Source: Deltaproteobacteria bacterium
Lineage (GTDB): Bacteria > Desulfobacterota > Desulfarculia > Desulfarculales > Desulfarculaceae
Reading direction: 5' to 3'
NCBI GenBank assembly: GCA_021811275.1
Contig: JAJZPI010000014.1
Coordinates: forward strand, 1 to 38,852
DNA: 38,852 nucleotides
In this document: positions 25,200 to 33,376 of the stretch, in pieces
Layout: each line of letters begins with the position of its first letter
How positions within the stretch are numbered: position 1 is the first letter of the stretch
The notes under the pieces: generated by a model
Databases searched by the model: none
Seen by the model: only the letters and a program-made list of their open reading frames with translations
Told to the model about the DNA's origin: nothing
Made by a program: the position numbers and the translations under genes

Positions 25200-26375
25200 T
25201 CAGGCCCCAAGGGATCGCCCGACTTGGATCTTGTCCGCCCCGAAACGCTGGCGGATCTGGTCCAGGGCGGTCATGAGGCTATCGCGGCTGGCGGCCTCGC
25301 CTTGCCGTTCGGAGAAGCACAGCTCCATCTGTACCGGCGGCGGGCTCAGGCGGTCGCAGGCCAGGCGCAGGTGCCTCAAACGCACTCGACGGGTCCAGGC
25401 GCTGGCCAGGGCGGCGCGGGCCAGCTCGAAGAGCAAAAAGTCATTGGCCGTGCCCTCGGCATGGGCGCGCTGGCGAGCGATACGCACGCCGTCGCTGTAG
25501 CCCAGGGTAAGAGTGAGGCAGCGGGCGACCCGCCTCACCCGGCGCAGCTCGGCCCCCAGGCGCTCGGCCAGGGCGAAAAGGGCGGTCTCCACCACGCGGG
25601 CGTCGTTGGTACCCTCGGCGAGCTGGCGCTCGGCCATAAGCCGGCTAGGCTGTGCCTCGGCCGGCAGCACCGGGGCGTCATCGAGGCCGTGCAGGAGGCG
25701 ATGGATGTGGGCCCCGCGCCGGCCGAAGACGGCCTCCAGGTGCTTCAGGTCCCAGAGTGCGGCCTGTCCCACCCGGACCACGTTCAGCTCGTGCAAGGTG
25801 AACAGGTCGGCGCGCTCCAGGCCGGGCAGCAGGTGGAGGGCCAGGGGCCGCAGGAAAGCTTCCTCCTGGCCGGGGGGCACGACGCATTCGCCATAGGGCT
25901 TTACCAGTCGGCTGGCAGCCTTAGCCAGGAGCTTGTTGGGGGCAAGCGTCCAGATGGGGTCCAGGCCCAGTTCGCGCCTGGCGTCGCGCCGGATGCGCCA
26001 GGCCACGTCCTGGGGCGGGCCGAAAAGTTTGCCTGTGCCGGTCAAGTCCAGAAAGAGGTGGCCGCTGTCCTGCTCCATTTCTACCAGCGGGGACCAGGGC
26101 CGGGCTCGCCGCCAGAGGGCGCGCATGGCCTTCTCGTAGTGGTGGGGCGAAGGCGCCACCACCCGGGCCTCGCGACAGAGCCGGCGGGCCCGCTCCAGGG
26201 GCATGCGCTTGCGCACGCCGCGAGCGAAGGCCTCCTCGCTCATGTCGTAGACCAGGGCCCGAGCCGCGCCCCCTGGGGCCACGATGAGCGGCCGGCCCTT
26301 GAGCCTGGGCTCCATGAGCCTCTCCACCGCCGCCGCGAAGTCGGCCACGTTCAAGTGGACTATGGCGCGCATCAT
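25200..26375 (-). CDS. ImuB-like Y-family polymerase protein, probably catalytically inactive
   Basis: The 391-residue protein aligns with Y-family polymerases from its N-terminus (MMRAIVHLNVADFAAAVE), through the palm and the C-terminal ALDQIRQRFG segment. The first catalytic aspartate is Asn9, and the usual SIDEAYLDLTG motif reads DSGHLFLDLTG, which lacks the Asp-Glu pair. Loss of these acids plus the LDLTGTGKLFG signature points to ImuB, a noncatalytic scaffold of the DnaE2 mutasome. QMELCF near the C-terminus fits a sliding-clamp binding motif. It is shorter than typical ImuB (450-530). No imuA or lexA gene is adjacent. A start at 26375 has AGGG nine bases upstream. Confidence 0.85.
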   Translation of the reverse strand: MMRAIVHLNVADFAAAVERLMEPRLKGRPLIVAPGGAARALVYDMSEEAFARGVRKRMPLERARRLCREARVVAPSPHHYEKAMRALWRRARPWSPLVEMEQDSGHLFLDLTGTGKLFGPPQDVAWRIRRDARRELGLDPIWTLAPNKLLAKAASRLVKPYGECVVPPGQEEAFLRPLALHLLPGLERADLFTLHELNVVRVGQAALWDLKHLEAVFGRRGAHIHRLLHGLDDAPVLPAEAQPSRLMAERQLAEGTNDARVVETALFALAERLGAELRRVRRVARCLTLTLGYSDGVRIARQRAHAEGTANDFLLFELARAALASAWTRRVRLRHLRLACDRLSPPPVQMELCFSERQGEAASRDSLMTALDQIRQRFGADKIQVGRSLGA

Positions 26376-26457
26376 TGTCCGCAACCCTGCCCTCCCCTGG
26401 ACGTAGGCGTCCCGCCGGCCCAGGCCAAGATCGGCGGCGGGTTCCGGCCTTACCCTA

Positions 26458-26485
26458 ATACTATACTTGTGTTGCGTTTTTGCAA
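26458..26485 (-). promoter_or_regulatory. Candidate promoter of the imuB-like/dnaE2-like operon
   Basis: On the minus strand TTGCAA and TAGTAT are separated by 16 bases, about 75 bases before the ATG of the ImuB-like gene. A second -10 reading, TATAGT, overlaps it with a spacing of 14. The -35 lies inside an imperfect dyad. Confidence 0.35.
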
Positions 26486-26489
26486 GACA
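26468..26489. promoter_or_regulatory. Operator-like dyad overlapping the mutasome promoter
   Basis: TGTGTTGC and GCAAGACA are eight-base half-sites with one mismatch, separated by six bases. The dyad sits on the -35 box of the ImuB-like operon. LexA-controlled operators in such cassettes overlap the promoter, but this sequence matches no LexA consensus I know with certainty. Confidence 0.35.
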
Positions 26490-26598
26490 GGGAAAATCGT
26501 GGCCCGCCTCCCGCTAGGGTGGGGACCGAGGCGATTACGGCGGCAGGCCGCCGGGGTTGGACAGACGCGGAGGGCCGGGGGCGGGTGGATCTGCCCTC

Positions 26599-26769
26599 CT
26601 ATCCCACGGTGGTGGCGGCGGTGTTGATACGCGTGGAGACGTTGGCGCCCACCAGGCCCACCGCGGCCACCAGGCCCGCGCCGATCATGGCCAAAAGCAG
26701 GGCGTACTCCACGGAACTGATGCCGCTTTCCCCCCTGAAGAGTGCGACGGCGCTCATGGCAAGGCGCAT
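26599..26769 (-). CDS. Flp/Fap-type pilin prepilin
   Basis: A 56-residue protein reads MRLAMSAVALFRGESG followed by ISSVEYALLLAMIGAGLVAA. This is the class III (Flp) prepilin pattern: cleavage after Gly16, then four residues and Glu21-Tyr22, then a hydrophobic helix (about 21-45) and a short C-terminus. The ATG has GGGGAGG six bases upstream. Flp pilins form Tad pili for adhesion and need a secretion ATPase, a TadB/C platform and a CpaA-type peptidase; none of these is in the window. Some Flp-family proteins in nearby taxa occur as isolated genes. It is too short for most gene callers and may be missed. Confidence 0.85.
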   Translation of the reverse strand: MRLAMSAVALFRGESGISSVEYALLLAMIGAGLVAAVGLVGANVSTRINTAATTVG

Positions 26770-26851
26770 GACGGACCTCCCCGGCTCTGGCCCTGAGGGC
26801 GTTTGGCTCCATCGAGATCTTACTTACGCGAGGCTCGGCGAATATTAAACT

Positions 26852-26869
26852 AGCAAAAAAAGCGCCAAG
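26852..26869 (-). promoter_or_regulatory. Sigma-54 promoter of the Flp pilin gene
   Basis: The minus strand has TTGGCGC, seven T, then GCT. The GG of the -24 box (26865-26866) and the GC of the -12 box (26853-26854) are exactly ten bases apart, as required by RpoN, and the flanks match the TGGC and TTGC consensus. The predicted start at about 26841 leaves a leader of about 70 bases before the pilin ATG. Confidence 0.7.
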
Positions 26870-26918
26870 CCCCGCCCCCAGGCGCGACGGAAGTAGCTGC
26901 CCTTATAATTTGTTGGCA

Positions 26919-26940
26919 TGCCTGGTGGTTATACCAGGCA
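26919..26940. promoter_or_regulatory. Perfect 8+8 palindrome upstream of the sigma-54 promoter
   Basis: TGCCTGGT and ACCAGGCA are exact inverted repeats separated by six bases. Relative to the predicted pilin start site it lies at about -78 to -99, a usual distance for the enhancer site of a sigma-54 activator. No T-run follows on either strand, so it is unlikely to be a terminator. Confidence 0.5.
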
Positions 26941-27029
26941 GCCCTACCCCTCCGTGGCTTGGGGGCGGATTACGGGCTTGGTCGGCCAGGCGCACGCCTT
27001 ACGATCGCGTAATTACGAAAACGCAAGCG

Positions 27030-28469
27030 CTACTGCGGCCCGCGGGCCAGGCCGGCCGCGACGCGCGCCGCCGGAGCGGCTTCGACCTGCTCCTCCCAAC
27101 CCCCGCCAAGAGCCCGGTAAAGCTCGACCACGGACTTGACTCTGTCCCAGGCCACGCGCGAAAGGTCGATCTCGGCCGAATAGAGCTGGCGCTGGGCGTC
27201 CAGGACTTCCAGGTAGTTCACTATGCCGGCCCGAAAGCGCAAGGCGGCCACGTTCGCCATGTCCCGGGCGGTATCGACCCGCGTCTGCTGCTGGGCGATC
27301 TCCGCCGTCAGCCGTTCGTGCCCGGTCAGGGCGTCGGCCACCTCCCTCAGGGCCTGCAAGATGGCCTTGGCGTAGGAGATGGCCGCTTGCTGGGCCTGGG
27401 CTTCGGCCTTGTCCACCGCCGCCGCGCCCCTCCCGAAGTCCAAAAGCGGCCAGTTCAGGGTCGGCCCCAAGGAGGGAATGTCGTCATCGCGGAACTTGAG
27501 CAGCCGCCCCAGGTCGGTGCTGGTCTGGCCGAAAAAGCCGGTTAGCCCGATGGTGGGAAAGGGGAAGGAGCCGGCCTTCACCGCGCCGATGTTGGCCGTG
27601 GCCGCGGCCAGCTTCTGCTCGGCCTGTCTGATGTCCGGGCGGCGCTCCAGAAGCGCCGAGGGCAACCCGGCGGGGATGGCGGGGGCCAGGTCCAGAGGAG
27701 CGCTCGCCGCCGAGCGGGCCAGGACTCCGGGATGCCTGCCCAGCAGCAAGCACAGCTTGTTCTCCTGGGCGGCCAGGTTCTTTTCCAGGGCGTGCACGTT
27801 GGCCGCGGTGGTGGCCAGCTGGTTGGCGGCCTGCAGTTGTTCCGCCCGGGATACGGTGCCGGCCCTCTTCATCAGGTCCACCAGCTTGAGCGAGCTTTCA
27901 AGGCTGGCCACCGTGCCTCGGGTGATGGCCAGTTGCTCGTCCAGGGCGCGCAGGTCGAACCAGGCCTGAGCCACGTCCCTGACCAGGCTGGTGACCACGG
28001 CCCGGCGGCCCTCCTCGCTGGCCAACATTCGAGCCTGGGCCGCCTCCGAGGAACGGCGCAGCCGGCCGAAGAAGTCCAGCTCCCAGGCCATTTGCAAACC
28101 CAACATGTAAGTGGAGCCCGCGGGGCTGTCCGAACTGAAGGGCTTGGGCTGGGTGGTGCCGTAGCCACCCACCGAGGGGAAAAGATCGGCCCCGGCCGAT
28201 CTGGCCTGGGCCCTGGCTTCCAAGAGCTGGGCCGCAGCCAGCCTGAGGTCGTGGTTGTTGGCCAGCGCTTCGCGCAGGATGGCCTGCAGCTCCCGGTCCT
28301 GGAACAGCTCCCACCACTTGAGCTGGGCCAAGGAGCGGTTGTCCTGGCCGGCGGGCTGGCCCCGGAAGTAATCGGGCAGGCTGGCGGCCGGTCTTTCGTA
28401 GTCCGGGCCCACCGCGCAGGCGCCGAGCCAAAGCGCGGCCAGGGCCAGGCACAGGCAGCGGGCTTTCAT
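27030..28469 (-). CDS. Outer membrane efflux lipoprotein, NodT/TolC family
   Basis: The 479-residue protein is the outer membrane channel of the second tripartite pump. It begins with a lipoprotein signal with Cys18 in LGAC, followed by AVGPDYERPAASLPDYF, typical of NodT-type factors (OprM-like). Later segments such as SAGADLFPSVGGYG, the PNTL-like ERRPDIRQAEQKLAAATANIGA and LNWPLLDFGRG are OprM/NodT hallmarks. The ATG overlaps the permease stop (ATGA). The frame is open further upstream, but that part overlaps the permease gene and lacks similarity. It is the last gene of the operon. Confidence 0.95.
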   Translation of the reverse strand: MKARCLCLALAALWLGACAVGPDYERPAASLPDYFRGQPAGQDNRSLAQLKWWELFQDRELQAILREALANNHDLRLAAAQLLEARAQARSAGADLFPSVGGYGTTQPKPFSSDSPAGSTYMLGLQMAWELDFFGRLRRSSEAAQARMLASEEGRRAVVTSLVRDVAQAWFDLRALDEQLAITRGTVASLESSLKLVDLMKRAGTVSRAEQLQAANQLATTAANVHALEKNLAAQENKLCLLLGRHPGVLARSAASAPLDLAPAIPAGLPSALLERRPDIRQAEQKLAAATANIGAVKAGSFPFPTIGLTGFFGQTSTDLGRLLKFRDDDIPSLGPTLNWPLLDFGRGAAAVDKAEAQAQQAAISYAKAILQALREVADALTGHERLTAEIAQQQTRVDTARDMANVAALRFRAGIVNYLEVLDAQRQLYSAEIDLSRVAWDRVKSVVELYRALGGGWEEQVEAAPAARVAAGLARGPQ

Positions 28470-31400
28470 GGCCGCGCCCCTTTCCCGGTCGCCCCGGCCT
28501 GCGGCGCTGCCCGCTCCCGACGCCTCCGTTCGGCCAGACGCTCGATGACCACGAAGAGTACTGGCACCAGGAAGATGGCCAGCGCGGTGGCCGCGGTCAT
28601 GCCGCCGAAGACCGAGGTGCCCAGGGCGTGGCGTGAGCCGGCCCCGGCTCCGCTGGCCACCACCAGGGGGACCACGCCCAGTATGAAGGCGAAGGAGGTC
28701 ATGAGGATGGGCCTCAAACGAATGCGGCTGGCCTCGACCGCGGCCTCCGCCAAGTCCATGCCGTGCTCGCGCCGGACCTTGGCGAACTCCACGATGAGAA
28801 TGGCATTCTTGGCCGCCAGACCGATCAGGGTCACCAAGCCGATCTGGGCGTAGACGTTGTTCTCCAGCCCGCGCAGCCACTGGGCGCCCATGGCTCCAAA
28901 AACCCCCAGGGGCACGGCCAGGATGACCGCGAAGGGCACCGACCAGCTTTCGTAGAGCGCGGCCAGGAACATGAAGACGAAGACCGCGGCCAGGGCGAAG
29001 ATCATGGGGGCCTGGCCCCCGGATTCGATTTCCTGGGCGGAGATGCCCGACCACTCATAGGCGTAAGTGCGGGGCAGTTCCTTGGCCGCCACCTCCTCCA
29101 GGGCCCGGATGGCCTGGCCGGAACTGTAGCCCTGGGCCGCGCCGCCACCGATCTCGGCGGTGCGGTAAAGGTTGTAACGCTTGATGGCCGTGGCCCCGCT
29201 GTCGGGCTTGGCGGTGATCAGGGTGGAAAGCGGCACCATGCTTCCACCGGAGCTGCGCACGTAGAGGTCGCGGAATGACTCCACATCGCTGCGGTAGGAA
29301 GGCTCCGCCTGCATGGTGACCTTGTAGGTCTTGCCGAAGCGGTTGAAGTCGTTGATGTTGAGCCCGCCCAGGAAGGTTTGCAGGGAGTTGAAAACCCCCG
29401 ACACCGGCACGCCGAGCTTCTTGGCCTTCTCCCTATCCACCACCAGCCTCACCGAGGGAACATTGGCCTTGAAGTTGGAGTAGATCATGCCGATCTCCGG
29501 CCGCCGCCGGGCCGCCTGCACGAACCGGCCCGCCATCGCCGCCAGTTCCTCGGGGGTGCCTCCGCCGCGGTCCTCCAGCATCAGGGAGAAGCCGCCGGTG
29601 CTGCCCAGGCCGGGCAAGGGGGGCGGGCTCACGGCGAAGACCGTGGCCTCCATCACGCCTTGGGTGGCCCGACGGGCGGCGTCCAAAACCGCCGGCAGGC
29701 TTTGGGTCGGGTCCTTGCGCTGGCCCCAGGGCTTGAGCTTGACCACCACCAGGGCGTTGTTGGAGGATTGGGAGCCCGTGAGAATGTTGTAGCCGGAGAC
29801 GGTGATGATATCCTCCACGCCGGGCAGGGCCCGGATGATCTCGTCGACCTTGGCGGCCACGGCCACGGTGCGGCCCAGGGCGGCGGCCGGGGGCAGTTCA
29901 ATGGCGCAGAAAAAGTAGCCCTGGTCCTCGTCGGGCACGAAGCCGGTGGGCAGGATCTTGAGCAGGCCCGCCGTGGCCAGGACCAGTACCCCCAAGGTCA
30001 GCAAGACCAGTACCGAACGCTTCACGCATCGGCGCACTCCCTCGGTGTAGCGGCGGGTGATGCGGTCGAAGGCGTCGTTGAAGGCATGGAAGAACCGGGC
30101 CAGGGGCCCTGAGGAGGCGCCGTGCGCCGCCGGCTTGAGCAGCATGGCGCACAGGGCCGGGGTGAGCGACAGGGCCACGAAGGCCGACAGGAGCACCGAG
30201 ACGGCCACCGTTACCGCGAACTGCTGGTAGAGCTTGCCGGTGATGCCGCCCAGGAAGGCCACCGGCACGAAGACCGCCGCCAGGATCAGGGCGATGGCCA
30301 CCACCGGTCCCGAGACCTCCTCCATGGCCTTATAGGTGGCCTCCTTGGGCCCCAGCCCGCCCTGATGCATGTGCAGCTCCACCGCCTCCACCACCACGAT
30401 GGCGTCGTCGACCACGATACCGATGGCCAGCACCATGCCGAACATGGTCAGGGTGTTCACGGAAAAGCCCAGGACCTGAAAGGCCGCGAAGGTGCCCAGC
30501 AGGGAGACCGGCACCGCCAGCATGGGCACCAGTGTGGCCCGCCAGCTTTGCAGGAAGATGAACACCACCAAAAGCACCAGGCCCATGGCTTCCAAGAAGG
30601 TGCTGAGCACCTCCTCCAGCGAGGCCTTCACGAAATCCGTGGTGTCGACAAGGATCTTGTGGGACAGGTCGGGCGGGAAGCGGGCGGCCAGGCGCTCCAG
30701 CTCCTGTTGGGCCAAGCCCGCGGTCTCGATGGCGTTGGCTCCCGGGCTGGTGTAGACGGAGATGATGTTGCTGGGTCTACCGTTGAAGGTGCTGACGGCG
30801 TTGTAGTCCTTGGCCCCTAGCTCGATGCGGGCGATGTCGCGCAGGCGCACGAAGGAGCCGTCGGGCTGGGAGCGGATGATGATGTCGGCGAACTCCTCGG
30901 CCTCCACCAGGCGTCCCTTGACCCGCACCGTGTATTGGAAGGCCTGGCTGGGCGGGGCGGGGGATTGGCCGATCTGGCCGGCCGGGGCCAGCACGTTCTG
31001 CTCCTTCACCGCACTCAGCACATCATCGGCGGTGATCCCCAGGCCGGCCATCTTGTCCGGCCGCAACCAGACGCGCATGCCGAACTCCGAACCGAACATG
31101 CTCACGCTGCCCACGCCTTTGACCCGGCCCAGGGCATCGATGATGTTCACGCTGGCGTAGTTGTCCAAAAACAGGCTGTCCAGGGTGCCGCCCGGCGAAT
31201 AGAGGCAAATGTACATCAGCACGTCGGGGGACTGCTTCTTGACCGTGATGCCGTTTTCGAGGACATCCTGGGGCAGGTTGGACTGGGCCACCGAGACCCG
31301 GTTCTGCACCTCCACCGCCGCCAGGTCCACCGGGCGGTCCATGCCGAAGGTGACATCTATGACCGACATGCCATCGCTGGAGCTTAGGGAGGACATGTAG

Positions 31401-31627
31401 AGCATGCCCTGGGCGCCGTTGATCTCCTTTTCCAGAGAGGCTGCCACCGAGGCCTCGGCCACGTCGGCGCTGGCCCCCGGATAGACGCCCGTCACCCGCA
31501 CCGTGGGCAGGCTGATCTGGGGATACTGGGCCACCGGCAGTGACCTGAGCGAAAGCACTCCCAGCAGGCAAAAAAAGATCGAGATGACCATGGCGAAGAC
31601 TGGGCGATCGATGAAGAACCTGGCCAT
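28466..31627 (-). CDS. RND efflux permease, AcrB/MexB type (HAE1)
   Basis: This 1053-residue inner-membrane proton antiporter closely follows AcrB in length and numbering. It starts MARFFIDRPVFAMVISI, like AcrB, and the TM4 relay is Asp407-Asp408 in GIVVDDAIVVVEAVE. Family landmarks include LPVAQYPQISLP, GVGSVSMFGSEFGMRVWLRPDKMAGLG and the TM10-12 block GLAAKNAILIVEFAK. Such pumps export drugs, dyes and detergents; the substrate here is unknown. It sits between the adaptor (nine-base gap) and the outer membrane factor (overlap). Confidence 0.96.
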   Translation of the reverse strand: MARFFIDRPVFAMVISIFFCLLGVLSLRSLPVAQYPQISLPTVRVTGVYPGASADVAEASVAASLEKEINGAQGMLYMSSLSSSDGMSVIDVTFGMDRPVDLAAVEVQNRVSVAQSNLPQDVLENGITVKKQSPDVLMYICLYSPGGTLDSLFLDNYASVNIIDALGRVKGVGSVSMFGSEFGMRVWLRPDKMAGLGITADDVLSAVKEQNVLAPAGQIGQSPAPPSQAFQYTVRVKGRLVEAEEFADIIIRSQPDGSFVRLRDIARIELGAKDYNAVSTFNGRPSNIISVYTSPGANAIETAGLAQQELERLAARFPPDLSHKILVDTTDFVKASLEEVLSTFLEAMGLVLLVVFIFLQSWRATLVPMLAVPVSLLGTFAAFQVLGFSVNTLTMFGMVLAIGIVVDDAIVVVEAVELHMHQGGLGPKEATYKAMEEVSGPVVAIALILAAVFVPVAFLGGITGKLYQQFAVTVAVSVLLSAFVALSLTPALCAMLLKPAAHGASSGPLARFFHAFNDAFDRITRRYTEGVRRCVKRSVLVLLTLGVLVLATAGLLKILPTGFVPDEDQGYFFCAIELPPAAALGRTVAVAAKVDEIIRALPGVEDIITVSGYNILTGSQSSNNALVVVKLKPWGQRKDPTQSLPAVLDAARRATQGVMEATVFAVSPPPLPGLGSTGGFSLMLEDRGGGTPEELAAMAGRFVQAARRRPEIGMIYSNFKANVPSVRLVVDREKAKKLGVPVSGVFNSLQTFLGGLNINDFNRFGKTYKVTMQAEPSYRSDVESFRDLYVRSSGGSMVPLSTLITAKPDSGATAIKRYNLYRTAEIGGGAAQGYSSGQAIRALEEVAAKELPRTYAYEWSGISAQEIESGGQAPMIFALAAVFVFMFLAALYESWSVPFAVILAVPLGVFGAMGAQWLRGLENNVYAQIGLVTLIGLAAKNAILIVEFAKVRREHGMDLAEAAVEASRIRLRPILMTSFAFILGVVPLVVASGAGAGSRHALGTSVFGGMTAATALAIFLVPVLFVVIERLAERRRRERAAPQAGATGKGARP

Positions 31628-31636
31628 GCCCGCGCC

Positions 31637-32812
31637 TCACTTGGCCTGGGGGCCGGCGGGCTGGTCGTCCATCATCTTGACCTTGACCGGGGTTCCCGGC
31701 TGGGCCTTTTGCATGCCTTCCACCACCACCCTTTGGCCGACGCGAAGGCCCTGTTCGATCACCCATTCACTCCCCACCCGCGGGCCGACCGTCACCGAGG
31801 CCGACCGGGCCCTGTCCTGCTCGTCGATCACCGTCACGAAGTACTTGCCCAGCACCTCTTGCACCGCCTTTTGGGGCACCGCGATGGTGTTCGGCAAAGC
31901 CTCGTACTCCACCCGGATCTTGCCGAAGAGGCCGGGGCGCAGGATGCCGTCCGGGTTGGGGAAGCGGGCCCGCACCGTCAGGCTGCCGGTCTGGGCTGAG
32001 ACCGCGCGGTCGATGAAATCGAAACGCCCCTTGGCGGGATATGCTGAATCGTCAGCCAGAATCAGGGTGACCGGCGTGACGCCATTCTTGCGTTTGCCGC
32101 CGCCGGCAAGGGTACGCTTCATGAAGTTGAGGTAGTCGCGCTCGCTTAAGCTGCAATAGAAATAGACCGGATCATCGACCGAGATGGTGGCCAGCACCGT
32201 TTGGCCGGACTGCACCAAGCCCCCCACCAGCAAGCCAGCCCGGCCGATGGTCCCGGTTATGGGGGCATTGATGGTGGTGTCGTCCAGATTGAGCTGGGCC
32301 TGGACCAAGGCCGCGCGGGCTGACTCCAGGCCGGCGGCGGCTTGGCTTTCGGCCGAGATGGCGTTGTCCATGGTCTGCTTGCTCACCGCATCGGCTTCCA
32401 CCAGAACCCTGTAGCGCTCCACGTCCTGGCGCGCCTTTATCAAGGACGCCTCGCTTTGGGCCAGCTTGCCCCTGGCGTCAGCCAGGGCGGCCTGGTAGGG
32501 ACGGCTGTCTATCACGAAAAGGGGCGCGCCCTTTTTCACCAAAGCGCCATCCTCGAAGAGCTTTTTTTCCAATATTCCGCCGACCTTGGCCCGCAGCTCC
32601 ACTTCATGCGAGGATTCCACCTGCCCCACCATGTCGGAGATGAGCGGCACGGTCTTGGGGCGCACGGTTATGGCCTGTACTTCCACCGCCTCGGCCGGGG
32701 CGTTTGCGGAATCGCTGCCGCAAGCGTTGAGCGCGCCCACGCTGAAGAGGGCCAGGATCAGAGCCGCAAAGCGCCGGCGATGACGAACGATGACCTGGCT
32801 GCCTGACGACAT
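31637..32812 (-). CDS. RND efflux periplasmic adaptor lipoprotein, AcrA/MexA type
   Basis: The 391-residue adaptor has a lipoprotein signal with Cys31 in LNAC. The lipoyl halves (SSHEVELRAKVGGILEKKLFEDGALVKKG and INAPITGTIGRAGLLVGGLVQSG) flank a coiled-coil hairpin with ARGKLAQSEASLIKARQDVERY. C-terminal beta-barrel strands include VRARFPNPDGILRPGLFGKIRV and VPQKAVQEVLGKYFV. Codons upstream of the chosen ATG do not encode a signal-like segment. It is the first gene of the second RND operon; its start diverges from the bza-type operon 564 bp away. Confidence 0.94.
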   Translation of the reverse strand: MSSGSQVIVRHRRRFAALILALFSVGALNACGSDSANAPAEAVEVQAITVRPKTVPLISDMVGQVESSHEVELRAKVGGILEKKLFEDGALVKKGAPLFVIDSRPYQAALADARGKLAQSEASLIKARQDVERYRVLVEADAVSKQTMDNAISAESQAAAGLESARAALVQAQLNLDDTTINAPITGTIGRAGLLVGGLVQSGQTVLATISVDDPVYFYCSLSERDYLNFMKRTLAGGGKRKNGVTPVTLILADDSAYPAKGRFDFIDRAVSAQTGSLTVRARFPNPDGILRPGLFGKIRVEYEALPNTIAVPQKAVQEVLGKYFVTVIDEQDRARSASVTVGPRVGSEWVIEQGLRVGQRVVVEGMQKAQPGTPVKVKMMDDQPAGPQAK

Positions 32813-33045
32813 GATTGTTCCCTGCCTTGGTGAAACGTTTGCCTCGGGGCTGCCGGCGCGTGGTCGCCAGCCGGATGGCGGACGCGCGATCTTCAGGGCA
32901 TGGGCGCCGACCGATGATCCCACGCCTTGTCCTGGGGGCGGACGATGGAGCAAAGATCATGGAATTTCCTGTTTTGAAAGCATGGTAATCCAGGGCGGCA
33001 AGGCCCGTCAATCAATGCCTGCCGTTGCCCAGTCCGGCAAACGCC
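32813..33045. other. Divergent intergenic region, efflux side
   Basis: About 230 bases upstream of the RND adaptor gene, divergent from the B12-riboswitch operon. No reading frame here resembles a known family. A regulator gene, often found beside acrAB-type operons, is absent. The leftward promoter must lie here but no clear -35/-10 pair was recognised. Confidence 0.4.
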
Positions 33046-33074
33046 TTGACAATCTTGGACTGGGCGGTTAAAAA
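33046..33074 (+). promoter_or_regulatory. Sigma-70-like promoter of the bza-type operon
   Basis: TTGACA, a perfect -35 box, is separated by 17 bases from TAAAAA, which matches the -10 consensus at four of six positions. The predicted start, near 33081, lies about a dozen bases before the first riboswitch stem, as expected. Confidence 0.65.
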
Positions 33075-33092
33075 GGTCGAAATTTGATCGGG

Positions 33093-33263
33093 CGGCTGGC
33101 AGGCGGCCCCAGGGCCTCAATAGGGAAGCCGGTGCGATTCCGGCGCGGACCCGCCGCTGTGACCGGGGACGAAACCCGCAATAGGCCACTGCTCCGCGCA
33201 AGCGGAGTGGGAAGGCGCGGGCGGTAGGATGAACCGGGAGTCAGAAGACCTGCCTTCCAGCCG
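33093..33263 (+). ncRNA. Cobalamin riboswitch
   Basis: Several conserved blocks of the B12 aptamer appear in order: AGGGAAGCCGGTG near 33120, a GCGGACCCGCCGCTGTGA region, GGCCACTG, a hairpin of CTCCGC and GCGGAG, GGGAAGG, and the closing GTCAGAAGACCTGCC. The outer stem pairs CGGCTGG at 33093-33099 with CCAGCCG at 33257-33263, with GCAGG and CCTGC pairing next to it. The switch ends ~110 bases before the ThiC-like gene. A GACGC/GCGTC hairpin and a CCGGG/CCCGG pair in between could form the expression platform. Binding of adenosyl- or methylcobalamin normally represses the downstream genes. Confidence 0.92.
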
Positions 33264-33376
33264 GCGACCGGGGAGATGGTAAATCCTCGCGACGCATTGC
33301 GTCCGGGGATTATTTCTTTTCCCGGGCCTCTCCCAGCTCCGTTCTTCAATCCTTACGGGTAACAAGGAGGAGAACC

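Noticed and set aside
28470-29054. Longer N-terminal extension of the second outer membrane factor
   Set aside because: It lies inside the permease gene in another frame; the ATG with a lipoprotein signal at 28469 is the natural start.
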